Shown here: positions 10,406-22,779 of the stretch, one piece after another
How positions within the stretch are numbered: the first letter of the stretch is position 1
Layout: every line of letters starts with the position of its first letter
Assembly (NCBI RefSeq): GCF_037975245.1
Contig: NC_092564.1
Span: forward strand, 12,238,484-12,302,483
Reading direction: 5' to 3'
Source of the DNA: Apostichopus japonicus
Lineage: Eukaryota; Echinodermata; Holothuroidea; Aspidochirotida; Stichopodidae
DNA length: 64,000 nt
Position numbers and translations under genes: made by a program
Notes under the pieces: generated by a model
The model's database searches: none
Seen by the model: only the letters and a program-made list of their open reading frames with translations
Told to the model about the DNA's origin: nothing

Positions 10406-13321
10406 TACTTCAGAAACGTTGTGCTGCGTTATTTATTGTAATTAACTCCAGGTTGCTAGGTATACAATACACAACTGTAAAATAGACCTAACCTATTTGA
10501 AAAGATTGTCCAAATGTAAGGTGCAAAATGTCTTGCTTTGCTTGTTATGATCGCTGAACTCCTACAGTATATGCTACAACTGTACGCCGGTAAGTTTATC
10601 CTTAGCCTTTGAAGCTTACTGTATGAACACAATCGCTAAGTTGGGTCAACTAAGTGCAGTTGATTTTGAAGATGGCTTGTTAGAATCAGCTAAGCGATAC
10701 GCAAGTGGTGAAATCTGTTGCGATGACTAAAACAAACCCTGTTCACTTTGAAATATGTTTTTTATTTCAAACAATGGCGGAGACAACAAAACGTTTCTGC
10801 CTTTGTTTCGCAGTGATCTTTGACTTGAGGGGAGCCACATGCGTTTGTTACAGTACCTGCACTCAGCGCAGTATATAGTATACACTCTAACTCGGGCCTC
10901 ATAGAGTTACTGAAAATGAAACCTTCTAGGACGAGTGTAGCCATTTTATTTTATTTGTATTGGATCCCACTCCAAAAAAGAACACCTAAAATTGCAAACC
11001 AAGGTTAAAAATACATTCTTTTATATCATACTAGCTAGTTTGACCAAATTTTATACCATTAAATGTTATCATAAACCATTTTATCCACTATCCTGATCAT
11101 ATACAAAACAAAAGTTTGACCAAAATGTCTCATATTTGTCAGGCATGATCGTCACTTCAACACAACAATAATAGTTACAGTATTATATATATCGATGGTG
11201 CCTTTGAATCAGCTGATTAGTTTTTGCCTGTCTGTGACCATGTTAGCATATTTTAGGCTAGGCCATAAGTTTGTTTGCAACATCTTACAGAAATGTGATC
11301 TATATACCACTATCCATGTAAATAAATGTGGCTTTCTAAATCGCGAATAAAGCTGCCTGTTAACGTCTTAACTGTAACTTGTCAACCTGCTTTCCAAAAA
11401 TTCTGAAGTTGGTTGAACATGGAACGCTGAGGTGATTAAACCACCCAAAGTTGCTGTTATGAATATGATGGACTAGCATAAAATAGGCTAGGCCCTACCT
11501 TAGGCCTCCTTGAGTCCTACTTTAACATGCAGCAGTACTATAGGCTATAGCCTTACTTTGGGTCACTCTATCTAGCCTAGCTGCAAAGTCTATTGTAATA
11601 GTATCATATTCTTCAGATGGAAAGGTTCCATCCAATATATCTGCTATGTTTCGATCATGAAGAAAAATAAGATGGTATGATAGCCCAATGTTTATTGACT
11701 AAGTTTGTGATGCTTGTGAAAGTGAGTCTGGGCAAGTGCTGTAGTACAGCGAGGCCGACCTCAAAGTCAAAGCTAGGCATTTGTGATTTGATTTTATAAG
11801 ATAATGATATAATATGGGAGGGACTTATTCACCTGAATATTGTTGGTTCAATAAGGATGGGAACCTTGCTTATATACCTGACCAGCAGTTCAAAAAGTTT
11901 TGCTCTGGTGCCTACAGTATAGGCTACTTACCCAATTGTCAGTTCAATATTGATCATGACTTACTTAACGGATGACCAGTTGAATAAGTCGGTTACATTA
12001 CTAAATACTGGTGCTTATTTACCCCAAAATCCATTAAATAAGGGTTGCTTAACTATCAAATCAAAAGGGCTCTTTCCTTTGTCTTAGTATATACTTATTT
12101 ACCCAATCATTGATTTTAAATAAGTGTTGCATTAACTTGCTGCTTAATAACCAGATTATCGATTCAATAATTGGTGCTTATTTGCCAGATGGTAGGTTAA
12201 GTGTGCATGTTTTAGTGCATTATAACTGACCATCAGGAGATAATGAACACCAGAGTTGGGACCTGGTCATACCCACTCCAAGTGGTACAAGTGTATTTGA
12301 CAAAACATTTAATTTACTTTATATATAATACACTTCACTAAGACTTTATAATGCATCTGAACACTTAGCAAGATGTGGCTATTTTGATAGGATGCATAGA
12401 CACAATTTGTTCCTCAATTGCTTGATGAGTCTTTCAGCTCATAGGCTATGATCGAGTGAATAATCGAGCGCCCCATGCTTATTCACTGGAAGATCATGTA
12501 GATAGCCACTACAATGATTTAATGATGCTCCCCCTGAATATTTGCCCTGTGGTTTATTTTTATCATTTCATTGCATGATTTCATTGATGGCTTCATCAGA
12601 TTCAGATTTATAGAACTGTTTTGTTTTATCTTAGTCAAAACTCTCATCAAAGTTGTCAAAAATGTCACCAGTTACATCATGTATGCACTAAAGTTTACTG
12701 AGTTTATTGAGGTAATAGGTGAAATAATTCATGAAAGTGCTTCAGAAATACAACAATGTTCTTTTCTTTCATTGTGCAAATTTGTGTCTTTCTTGTTGAT
12801 GCTGTGCAGATTTAAAAAAAAGAAAAAAGAGCTATTGCAAAAGCTGTGTCTACATTTCACTCTGTATTTTATTGTTGTGTGATGCTGTGGGTGTCCTCTT
12901 GCACATTGGAAAAGTAATTGATTGAACAAAAATCAAGGGCCTGGCAAAGCTATAGTTTTAATAATTTCTGAACTGGTTATCTACATTTTTCAATGTTTGT
13001 GACCGTTTGTTTCTCTTATATTTTACAGATCCACCAGCTGGGTGAATATTTTGCATAGCAGGAATGTGCTGCCATCCAGCAAAAGGTCTTAACAGGGTAT
13101 CCTAAATATAATTAGTTGGTTGCAGAGCACTGCCTGAAATAACTACTGTATACAATAATGAGATCAATATAGAAATATAGTCAAGTACTGCCAAAAAACA
13201 AAACCTGTGAAAATTTGAAGCAGTGAAGCCGAATGAACACAGTGCAGTTGTTTTGGCATCTCGTGGCATTACCCCAGGCTGAATATTTGCATGGAATATT
13301 TATTTTCATGTGTTAGTAAAG
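10406..13321. other. Shared 5' region between ISOC2 and PEX11G
   Basis: No coding exon seen. It should contain both promoters and the 5' UTRs of the two divergent genes, but I found no TATA box or CpG-rich core I would defend. A decayed tandem repeat occupies about 11840-12200. Confidence 0.5.
11840..12200 (+). repeat. Decayed ~82-bp tandem repeat
   Basis: A CTTATTTACCC-like motif with a following TTCAATAA-type segment recurs at about 11927, 12011, 12091 and 12174, that is every 80-84 bp, with many substitutions. Old satellite-like array between the divergent genes. Confidence 0.45.
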
Positions 13322-13549
13322 ATGAATTCTACTCTTAAGTTACTGGAAAGTCACTCCGGGCGTGGACGCATCCTGCGCACCGTCCAGTATGGCTCGAAGA
13401 TGGTCGCAGGAACGACCTTTGTGAATGAACAAAGCAGAAACGGTCTGTTGGTTCTAAGCAGTCAGTTGGGTCTGTGTCGTACAATCCTTCGCCTCTTTGA
13501 CGATCTACCAATGTTGTCTTACACCATGAGCTATGGACTCGGGTCACAG
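13322..13549 (+). CDS. PEX11G: PEX11G exon 1
   Basis: Residues 1-76, ATG to YGLGSQ. Donor GTGTGT at 13550. Phase 0. Confidence 0.93.
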
Positions 13550-16500
13550 GTGTGTAGCACCCGCTTTGTGCTAGCTTATGTTATTACATAATAGTCTTGA
13601 CTGAATTGTTTTTGCAATTGTTATGTATTTAGTCGTGTATAAAATGGTCCAGTTTGTGCCCCCTCCCACACCCTTCATAATGCGAAAGTCTACAGTACGC
13701 TACTGTGCATTATCAGCATGTACCGCTCATGATCAATCTTGATAGCCATAGACACCCTTGACTGCAACTCTTAACTGTACACAATCAATGCTCCTTGTCA
13801 ATGTTTCATTATTATGTGCAGGGAGTATATACCTTTATGGACTACCACTAGGGGCTTTCATATTGCTATGCCAATTTAGTTCACAATTCCAAATTTGCAT
13901 GTACAAAATTAAATTTGTAAGATTGGCTTAATGTCTTTCTTAATTGAAAAAGTAATAAATCCAATAACTTTAAAGTAATTCATATGCAAATTTCAGCTAT
14001 GAAGAACAAATTTCCTTAAAATTTTTGCAGGATTTTGTTTCCTCAGTAGAAAGGGAATTAAAACTGGAAATTGTTAATCATATATATTTTTGTTGTTGTA
14101 TGTTTCCCATCTGCAGGAGAAGTCTGTATTTATTCGACTGATAACACTGGTACAGAACTTTACGGATCAACTTTTCTTTCCAATTGAGCATATAGCCTGG
14201 GCATCTGATGCTGGTATTTTGAAGATATCTTCAGCGAGGTGGAACAACTTGTGTGTTTATTGTTGGCTCATTTCTCTTTCTATTACTATAACCAGGTAAG
14301 TACTTCATAAAAGGAATGGAAAAACAGATCAAAGGGCGTATACTCGACGTACATTAATGATCATCTCACTAAACTACACGACTTATCAAATTTAAACATC
14401 CCTTAATTCCCAATAGATGTTTGCTAAGTTAAAAGAGAATTTGATGAACTAAAGACATGAGCAGTAGAAGGTTTCCCTCTTCTGCATGTGAAGGAATCTT
14501 GCACGAAGCATAATTTCCAATCCTAACACTTGGTACTTCCAAGGATGTTGCTACCAGTTCATTATGCTCTGTGTAAAATAAAGGAATGCAATTTCTCTAC
14601 CAAAAACTCCGAGGATACTTTGTCTTGGTTTCATTCTATGCTGAAAAACAAAAAAAGAAATTGATAATTCCAGGGACTAATTAAGTTTCCAAATTTTGCA
14701 TAGTAGTTTTGAAGTCTCTGAACTTCATCTCTTGTTAATTACTATGGTTTCTGTGTACAAGAACTGTTATAGACCTTTGTAAATGTATAGCAATCTGCCC
14801 ATTTTGCATAGCATTTTGCGATGCTATACCCAGGGATGTGCCCAGGATTTACTGAGTGCCGGATATACTGATTGCCGTCCTGGGAGAGGGGTCTAAGGGG
14901 CAGGGGGTGTCACCCTCCCCTTTGAGAAATTTTTCGATTTTGAAGGTGCTCAGATGCCAAATGCTGTCACTTGTGTAGCTTTTTAGGCACATACACAAGT
15001 ACTAGTTTTGCTAACAATTTACATTTTTGAATTTTTTTTTAGTGAAATATATTACGTAGCCTACCTGGTTAAAGTTATTAGTTTGTTTCAAAGAGATTTT
15101 ACAAGGGTCCGATTGAGAGCCGTAAGTAATGTTTCTCGCATGCGTAACTGATGCATTATTAGTCTGTATGATTTTGGCATAGGCTAGGCCCAATTTATGT
15201 TGAATATATTGTTAGGAATGTCGGGATATTAGATGAATATAGTACTGGGCGGGATTCACGATTTTTAAGACAGTGCTGGGCGGTAATTTTTAGTGCTGGG
15301 CGAGGCCGCCCAGCGTGGGCACATCCCTGTACAGTATACTGTATAGATTATTCCATGAATTCACATTCAAACATGTTTCAAATTCATATGGTGAAGATGA
15401 CTAGCCATAAAAGTCACACATCATGAAAGTAGTTTAAAAATCAGTTGTATGAATGTACCATAACTACAAATGGAGTCATCAATGTTATCTGTCAGGGACT
15501 TCATGTATCGGGAGCACTAGACAGAATTTCCACTAATGCCTTGCCACACATTGTTCCGTTATGATATGTTGTTGATGTCCCTTGATACTCTGTGCATTTG
15601 TTTTCACTTTCTCTTGTTTAAACTTAAAAAAAAAAAATTCTGGTAATACATGAGAGCACCCACTGCTCACAATGTTGACGATACTATGTGTCCAGTACTC
15701 TAGTTGTGGTGTATCTGACAATAGTTCCTGCACAGCCTGAGATGAATTCATCATCAATCCAGTAAGTTTGTGTTTAACTCTCATTTGTGTCTGTATTACA
15801 GGGCTTTGTTTCCTCCAAGTTCCAGCTTTCTGGTTGCTTTAAGAGAAAGTCGGAAATTACCAATGTTAAATGGTTGTCAGATTCTGTTTAGTCTCTCTTG
15901 TGACAACTTTCTTTCGAATTGATACTTTTCATTGCAGAAATTTGATTCAATTGACCAAATTGAGGCAAAGGGAAGCTAAGAAAAGGTCTACAGATGCATC
16001 TGGGTAAGTATAATCTACTCTTTGGGTATCTGAACTGTAAAGTAAATTGCAATGCAAAGTTACTCAATAGGATATTAAAGGAGACACAAACCCAATACAT
16101 AATTGTTGGTCCAGTGATAGAGATAACGGTGATTGAACAAGTTCCTTGAAACAGCTGAGAAATACATTTAATTTGGAAAACATCACAGATGTTCTTAATG
16201 TTTTACTGAGTTTACACAGTCTACCCTAAACACAAGGTAGGAAAATGAACTACTGAAATTTTCAGACCTAGCATTTCACAATTTTGTCATGTTATGTAAT
16301 GGAGTACAACCCACTACCACTGAGGAAATTTAAAACAAGAGAAGTATTGTCAAGCAATGTTTACCGTAAACTTTATTCCTTTTTTTTAGATCCGTCTCGA
16401 GAAAATTGAGCCCAGAGGAACTCTGGACTTCTCTATCGATTGTTAGTGAGTTAGCTGACCTGGCTATCTGCATCCATTTTATGCCGTCTGGATTTCTGTG

Positions 16501-16591
16501 GTCAGGTAAACTCACAACATTCGTCGTGGGATTGCTAGGATTGATATCATCTCTCATTCCATTGTGGAGACTTGTTCAGTCACAGAGGTGA
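13322..16591 (+). CDS. PEX11G: Peroxisomal membrane protein 11 gamma-like, four exons
   Basis: PEX11 family protein of 224 aa; human PEX11G is about 241 aa. Exons are 13322-13549, 14117-14295, 15938-16003 and 16390-16591. GT-AG junctions join in one frame (675 nt including TGA). Matches to the PEX11C/G branch include ALES-like LLESHSGRGRILR at the start, CRTILRLFDDL (52-62), YGLGSQE across junction 1, DQLFFPIEHIAWASDA (93-108) and SELADLAICIHFMPSGFLWSG near the C-terminus, followed by a hydrophobic segment VVGLLGLISSLIPLW. PEX11 proteins are integral membrane proteins that remodel and proliferate peroxisomes. The first ATG is at 13322; the codon GTG at 13310 in the same frame is not a plausible start. 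No retained intron or frameshift is seen. Confidence 0.95.
14117..14295 (+). CDS. PEX11G: PEX11G exon 2
   Basis: Residues 77-135 plus two bases of Arg136. Carries the DQLFFPIEHIAWASDA signature and the first strongly hydrophobic stretch (VYCWLISLSITIT). Acceptor CTGCAG, donor GTAAGT. Confidence 0.94.
14831..15329. mobile_element. hAT-like MITE with perfect 14-bp TIR in PEX11G intron 2
   Basis: Begins CAGGGATGTGCCCA (14831-14844) and ends with its exact reverse complement (15316-15329). CAGGG...CCCTG ends are typical of hAT-type elements. The interior is non-coding, with three repeats of the motif AGTGCTGGGCG / AGTACTGGGCG near the right end. I could not find matching 8-bp flanking duplications. 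Confidence 0.65.
15938..16003 (+). CDS. PEX11G: PEX11G exon 3
   Basis: A 66-bp exon encoding the end of Arg136, then NLIQLTKLRQREAKKRSTDA: the charged cytosolic or matrix linker typical of the family. Acceptor TTGCAG, donor GTAAGT at 16004. Confidence 0.9.
16390..16591 (+). CDS. PEX11G: PEX11G exon 4 (last)
   Basis: Residues 158-224 and the TGA at 16589-16591. Contains LWTSLSIVSELADLA and the C-terminal membrane helix. Acceptor TTTTTTTAG. Confidence 0.94.
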
Positions 16592-16764
16592 AGCTCAAAT
16601 GATGGACATTTCCTTTTAGTAGCTGAAATTAACAGAATGAAATGGTTGCATGTAATATGCATGGTGTCATTATTGTAAGCTTGCCATTATTGCAACTTTT
16701 CTGATGTTTCTGAGGAAAATTGGAAATCTTAAAAAAGTGTATATGTGTGAAGAAATCTAAATTG

Positions 16765-16770
16765 AATAAA
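16765..16770 (+). terminator. Candidate poly(A) signal for PEX11G
   Basis: AATAAA, 174 nt after the PEX11G stop, the first such hexamer downstream. Position is plausible; use is not proven. Confidence 0.4.
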
Positions 16771-18634
16771 GAGAGGAAATGCATTTGAAGTGAGGCACTG
16801 CATTTACAAGCATTAGAATAACATTTTATGGTAAATTAGAGGGAAAAAAAGAGATAAGAACTTTGGCTTGATACACAGAACAGGTGATTTGTAGTTGAAG
16901 AAAAAATTGGACCATTGAGCAGTGTGTAATTTAGTGTAGCAAGCTTTCAATTTCCCCTTAAACAATGCAAATAGTCATGAATATTCAACAGAGAACTTGT
17001 ACAAGCCATTACTATATTTTTTTGTGCCTCAAGGTGAGGAAGTGACTCAAGGCACTTTAGTATTTCATTGCGGCAAAACGTCGTTTCACATTGAACAATG
17101 GTCCATTAATAATGTACTAAAGTAGTGCATAATTACACTGTTGAAAGCACAGTCAGAAGATAGTATAAATCTTAGTTAAGGTATTCCCAATGATGGCTAT
17201 ACTAATCTTAAATAAAGGTTGCAAATAAGGCTTGCCTTTTTTATGTATTTAACCATAATTATGTATTTGTAAATAGCGCCATCTAATAGGGAGGCTCTTT
17301 CCAGGCCATCTGTTTACCATGCTAATACCAGTCAACGAATCATTCATTTCCATCAATAATTTTTGTTGCGAATCTAAAGGCATCATTACTTTATGATCAA
17401 AGTGTTACAAAACAGATTATAAATTACAAACATTAATAAGCTTTTGGTGGTATTTAGTTGACAAGACTGTAGACAACAGCATCTCAAGAGTCGAAAAGGT
17501 TTAGACCATAACAAGCAACTTGGTAATTTGACCTTGATTATATTATCATAAACTGTAATATGTAATTTAATCAAACTAATGAGGGCTTACGTATCTCAGG
17601 TTTTCTAATCACTATCTGCCACAAACATAAAAAATAAAATAAAAAAATAAAATAAAAAAATAAAAAAAATCTGGATTTCTACAATATTTATTTTAGTTAA
17701 ATTTGATATTCCAGTCCAACAGTAATTAATATATTTGACAAACATCTTGTAAATTCTTATAAATATCTCCCAATCATTCATTCTGAAACTTGTATTGGGA
17801 GTTAAATTGCAAAGCATCTCAATTTAAATAGGATGTATATGCCTTTTTGTTAATATATATATATATATTGGTTGTACCATAAAGCAAATCAATGCATTGA
17901 TTGGTCTAGCTTGATACACAGCATTTTATGAATATTCATTTTGCAGTTTGAACTATTGATTCTGCTGCTACATTTGAGTGACTGTTACCTTAATTAAGTT
18001 TGATTTTGTTTTTACTGAATCCCCCAAAATTGTGCTCAAAGTTCAAAACAGTTTCCCTAACAACTAAAGTGGTCCTTTATTTATCACTGATTATGATATC
18101 TAGATATGAAAAATGATAAAGCTTCTTGTTTGTCATAATCTTTGTCAATGAAGAGTTGCACACGTCTCCATCTTTCAAGGAGCTGTCAAATTTCTGCAGA
18201 CTCCCCTGGCCAAAATGAAAATTTTCCAGAGCTTGCCTCAGGGTGAATCTTGATCTTGCCCTGATAAAAAGTCAAGCAAACAAGGATGGGGGGGGGGGGG
18301 TTGTAAGGGATATACAGCCTTGGGATGGATGGGGTCAATTAGGGGGATATGGGATAAAGAATAAACAATTAATGTACTCTATTTTTCAAAATATGCCAAA
18401 GGAAGAATAAAGACTTCCTTTGCACCTGTATCTACCATTTGGTAATCTTCTTGTTATTGATCTCATGCAGGTCTATATTATTAATGAGCTAATACAACCA
18501 AGAGTGTACACAGAAAGCAGGAGCAAGTCTTACATATTAAGTTATTTTGAAAAATTGCTTAATTTACTTTGGTCAGTTAACATCTTGTGGGTATTTATAT
18601 ATCTGACCACAAAGTTTGTGTATGTGTTCTATAT
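16771..18634. other. Intergenic DNA downstream of PEX11G
   Basis: AT-rich, with A-rich simple sequence near 17628-17669, a short AT repeat near 17858-17870 and a G tract near 18290. No exon recognised. The open frames at 17386-17574 and 17605-17817 look like chance, as does the 18420-18830 frame on the opposite strand of the piggyBac remnant. Confidence 0.55.
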
Positions 18635-19345
18635 TTATGTGTATGTGTTTGCACATGAATATGCAGGTGCTTCCTGGTTAACCTTTTTTGCCTGCAATCC
18701 ATCACTCTTACCATTATGCTCTGTTGTCCTGCCCTCAACAAATGTATATAATGCCAAATTATATGTGTTTAAACCATTACCTGCATCCGTCAATATATCC
18801 CCTTTCATGCCCCATTCATGTGACTTTTGAGGGTTATTTTCATTAAGCCAATAGTTCCCTTTGAAAGCGATAACCAACTCATCGACTGTTAATTTCCTCC
18901 CTGGATAAAATGTTTTTCTCTCTGGATAAAATGTATGGAGGGGGGAGGTTGTAGTGGGTGGCACGGTCTCCCCACCTGCATTAAGTCAGATGATTTTTCA
19001 CAAGTGTTTATTAGCCCAATCTTGCGTTTATGCCTGTTTATATATATATTACCGATTAGTTTCAAGTACACAGAATGTTTTCAGCATTTCATCAGTAAAA
19101 TAATTTGTGCAGAGTCACTGTCATGTTTGAGAGGCCTGCCTGAGATGCTTTGACCATGTTCAGTCACATGCAACATTTTCCCCAAATAGCTCCCCTAAAT
19201 TCTACCTCCACAATCCACATCGCCATGCAATCGAGCTAACTCATCATGCAGTTGTGCTAGCCAAACATTGTCGTTATCCGTTTTCTCATTTTCACTGTCC
19301 ATTTCATTAGAATAATCACTCAAGTTATCTTACGAAATGACTCGT
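18635..19345 (-). pseudogene. piggyBac transposase remnant
   Basis: The minus-strand frame from 18964 reads FYPGRKLTVDELVIAFKG, then QKSHEWGMKGDILTDAG and LALYTF. This matches the piggyBac/PGBD order: PG..L.VDE..I.FKG (first catalytic Asp), P.K.HKWG.K and the D..TGY..N...YTG block. Further upstream on the same strand are NYFTDEMLKTFCVLETNR (about 19045-19110) and an acidic segment with DYSNEMDSENEK (about 19290-19330), which fit the N-terminal part. These pieces are in different frames with intervening stops, so it is a decayed fragment. A small duplication (FYPERK/FYPGRK) lies at its centre. I saw no TTAA-bounded ends. Confidence 0.75.
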
Positions 19346-19682
19346 GAAAACCTCCCAACAAATTTGTGACATGTTTTTTTTTTATTAAAATCGGTGATTT
19401 TGTAATGTTGTAATTTAACTTTCAGTCCCAAGTTTCTGCTAAAATTTATGATGCAAACCCATGGTACAACCTCAGATGTGTTTGTTAAACACATGGCGAA
19501 CTGGATGTATTCACAAAGGCAATAAATGCTGGAATGATACTCATCATCTTTATTGCAAAATGTAATCTATTTACAAACAAAAAAAAGATAGTAACCTATC
19601 ACACCATAAATAGAAGCTAAAAGTGAATAATGTAAACCTTAAAAGTTAATAAGCACATTGTGAACGATATGTTAGATGTAAG

Positions 19683-20033
19683 CAGTGGCGTAGGAAGGTA
19701 CTTTTTGAGTGGGGGGCTGAAGACTGATGGCCGGCCTCCCCATTGGAAATTTTTTGCATTTCCAGGTTGCCTCAAAAATTTTTTGCAATTTGGTGCAATA
19801 TAGCACACTTCAACACCCACTCCATTTTGTAAATAATTTTGCATTTTCACCTGGCCTTAGATGCAATTTGGTGCTCCAAATGAGATTTTTTTCTCATTTG
19901 GAAATGAAAAAGGGGTTTTCTGACTTGCGAAAGCGGGGGGGGGGGGGCGGAATGATACTTCTGCCCCCCATATTTTTCACTGGGGGGCTGGCATCCCCCA
20001 GCCCCCCCCCCCCCCCCAGTTCCTACGCCCTTG
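19683..20033 (+). mobile_element. hAT-like MITE, copy 1
   Basis: A 351-bp element starting CAGTGGCGTAGGAA and ending TTCCTACGCCCTTG (12 of 14 TIR bases pair). It is flanked by GATGTAAG and GATGTTAG, an 8-bp target-site duplication with one change. The G/C runs and the CTCATTTGG palindromic section are shared, inverted, with 22780-23121. Overlapping open frames here are fortuitous. Confidence 0.75.
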
Positions 20034-21794
20034 GATGTTAGAGTTCGCATGTAGGTTTAATGAATGAGGAAGCCTAAGATGTTAAGTAACAGAGCTGGAT
20101 GCATTTGGTTGTGCAATGGTTTATCACTCTGATTAAATATTTTTATATCCTATGCTTGCTTTATTTGACTTAGTGGGAGAAGTGTGGTGTTTTTTACTTG
20201 TATAAATTTTTAATTTGAAAATTTACAACAAAATTTGTTGTCTGTATGAGTGAAGTGCAGACATTGATTCATCATATGTTATTTCACTGTGAAAATGAAG
20301 ATTATTGGATGGAAAAAACAGTAAACTTTTATCTTTTCTGATTTGTGATATTGTAAACAAATAATTACTGCTTTAAGTATTCACAATGTTTTACTTCACA
20401 TTTTCCCTTATGTTGACAATATGCAAATTTTCATCTTACCATGATGTGTGATCTTTCTTATTACAGCAAGTAAAACTGAAAGTGCCTTCAGAATATCCAT
20501 CTTGTGAAATCTTAGAAACCATTTGTTAATCACAATCATTTAGAATGACAGCCTGCAAAATACAGCATGACTCAGGCAAAAATGTAGGTGGCAAAAATGT
20601 TTCTGTGGGTCACAGAATTTTTCTAGAATTTATCTAGCTTTACAGCTTTCTGACATCCATATAATGTAGTCTAAACTAGCTTTTCATACATATTGAGCAT
20701 TTATTCTGAGGGGGGAGGGGATATGGGTCTGGTGGGGATGGGGGTCTGGTGGGTCGTGACTCAAAAGTTGCTGATCAAGTTGTTAGGCATGACTTTTGAT
20801 AAACATGCACTTTTTATATTTTGTTACCCTGTATAACAAGAGTTGTTCCACACATTTGGAGTAGTAGATACACCTGAATACATATTCTACTTTCATTCCA
20901 CTGCCAAATACTGCTGACGGAGGTTCCAGGGAACAGAAAATTCCAATTGAGTTTCTAAAACAGTACTCCTTATTTGTAAATTGTGAGTCATATATTGTTT
21001 TCTCTGCCTTTGTATAATATTAATAATAATAACAATAATATATATATAAATAAATATATATATATATAAATATATAGATATATAAAATGTACCAGCACAT
21101 AACAGTGATCATGCATGCCACTAGGTAGAGTCTGTTTTTCTACACATGTACTCACTTCATCCATAAAGTGGTGAACTTTGTCCTTTGGTTTTATGTTATA
21201 ATAAAAAATGTAATGTAATATTTAGAAGGTAACCCACCTGTAATGTAGTTTATAGTGATACTTTTGTGCAGAAAATGTACAGCAATGTTTTGAGATGTTA
21301 CAATCAGTGTCATGACTTGATACAATTAAATGCATAATTTGATAATGAGTCTTTGCATGGTTCATACACCAATGCATGCTTGATAAAGATGCATCCCAAG
21401 TGTACTACATGGGGTATGATTTTTTTCTCAACACTCTCTCTTTCAATTTCTGTAAAAATTTAAATATTGAAGTTAATGAGTACAGAGTGTTTGCAATATA
21501 AGCATAAATGAATAAAAGTGGAGTAGTTAATTTCTTTATTACCTGTTATTATTTGTTTAAACTGAGTGATTAGAATTGGTGCATAAATTCACAATCCTGT
21601 TCACTCTGTGTCCGAAGTAAAATTGATACGAATTCAGGTTTTTCCATGAAGACATTTTGGTATTAAACTTTCTGGATGCTATTGGATACTTCACGTTCTT
21701 TCAAATGTTTTCATTAAGGTGACTTTATCAAGCATCCCTTCAGTTAATGGAATAGACGTCACAAAAAATGAAGCTTTCAAAATTTTCATGTGGC
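20034..21794. other. Intergenic AT-rich DNA
   Basis: No exon recognised. Contains an A/T simple-sequence run (about 21021-21085) and a G-rich run near 20710-20752. Confidence 0.6.
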
Positions 21795-22284
21795 CATGGG
21801 CGTCGATCCGTAGTGGGGGGGATATGACCTTGTTGACTATCTAAGCATAGCGCCACCACAGGTTGGCGCGAAGCGTACAGAGAAAATTTTGGGATTTACA
21901 AACCCTCTAATGTCCGGAAACGGCACTTCCCGAGGTTCCCAAGCGGCATATACCCAACTTTAAAAAAGGGATATCATGTCCGAAATATCTCATAATTCAG
22001 GATCCAAAATACTTTTTTTTTTAATTTCGGGTGTTATTTTGGGAAAATTGCCCCTGTCAATCTTGTTTCAGGCGCTACGTTAGAATGTTCGAGAGCTCTT
22101 TATATTATTCGATGAAGAAAATAGCCTCATGCAGGCTATTATAGGCCTATACACATGCAATACACAATTACACATATTTACATTCCGTTTGCTTTTTAGC
22201 TAGGGAAAACCTGATGAGTTGAACCAAGGAGTTGTTATGGAAACTCCCTGGTTGAACTTAGGGAATAACGCGACGACCTAGCAA

Positions 22285-22575
22285 ATGTAGGCTAACTTGG
22301 CCGGGCAGTACGATGGTAGAGTGCTCGCCTGCGGTGACAATTGGAGGTCCAGCTGGTTCAAACTTCGGTATCAACATCTGATACCAAATCTTCCCTCAAC
22401 TCCTTTCTCTATGAAAACTAATAAATTAATATAGGAGAGGCTAAGTCTCCATCCCCGAGTTCCGTTGCCATTTGCCAGGAGACTGGAGAGGAAAGTGTTT
22501 GCAATATCTGCAAGTGGACAGCTGTAGCCTACTCACGTTGGTTGGATGGGGACATTAAATGACAGTCCTGGAAGT
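22285..22575 (+). mobile_element. tRNA-derived SINE
   Basis: The head reads GATGGTAGAGTGCTCGCCTG (A-box region of a tRNA) followed by GGAGGTCC and a B-box-like GCTGGTTCAAACTT, with tRNA-like spacing. A non-tRNA body follows, ending GACATTAAATGACAGTCCTGG. A real tRNA is excluded by the missing acceptor pairing and the degraded B box. Confidence 0.6.
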
Positions 22576-22779
22576 AGGATTTTGACCCGCCAATGAAGCC
22601 TACAGTCAACTATTCTTGCTTTATAAAGACGCTTTATTTGAAAAGAACGCACTGCATTTATGGTAGGCGAGAAATGAATCTAAAAAAGAGCCGTACATTC
22701 ACGATGATGCATAAATGTAGGCATGAAAATATTCTTATCCCTGGCATTTGGTGGATATGGTGTATTACATCCCCTCCAC

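Noticed and set aside
13310-13321. PEX11G start four codons upstream
   Set aside because: The codon there is GTG; the first ATG in frame is at 13322 and fits the family's N-terminus.
18420-18830. 136-aa plus-strand ORF
   Set aside because: Partly antisense to the piggyBac remnant and without recognisable motifs.
22300-22375. Functional tRNA gene
   Set aside because: A and B boxes are recognisable but the B box is degraded and no acceptor stem closes; a SINE body follows.
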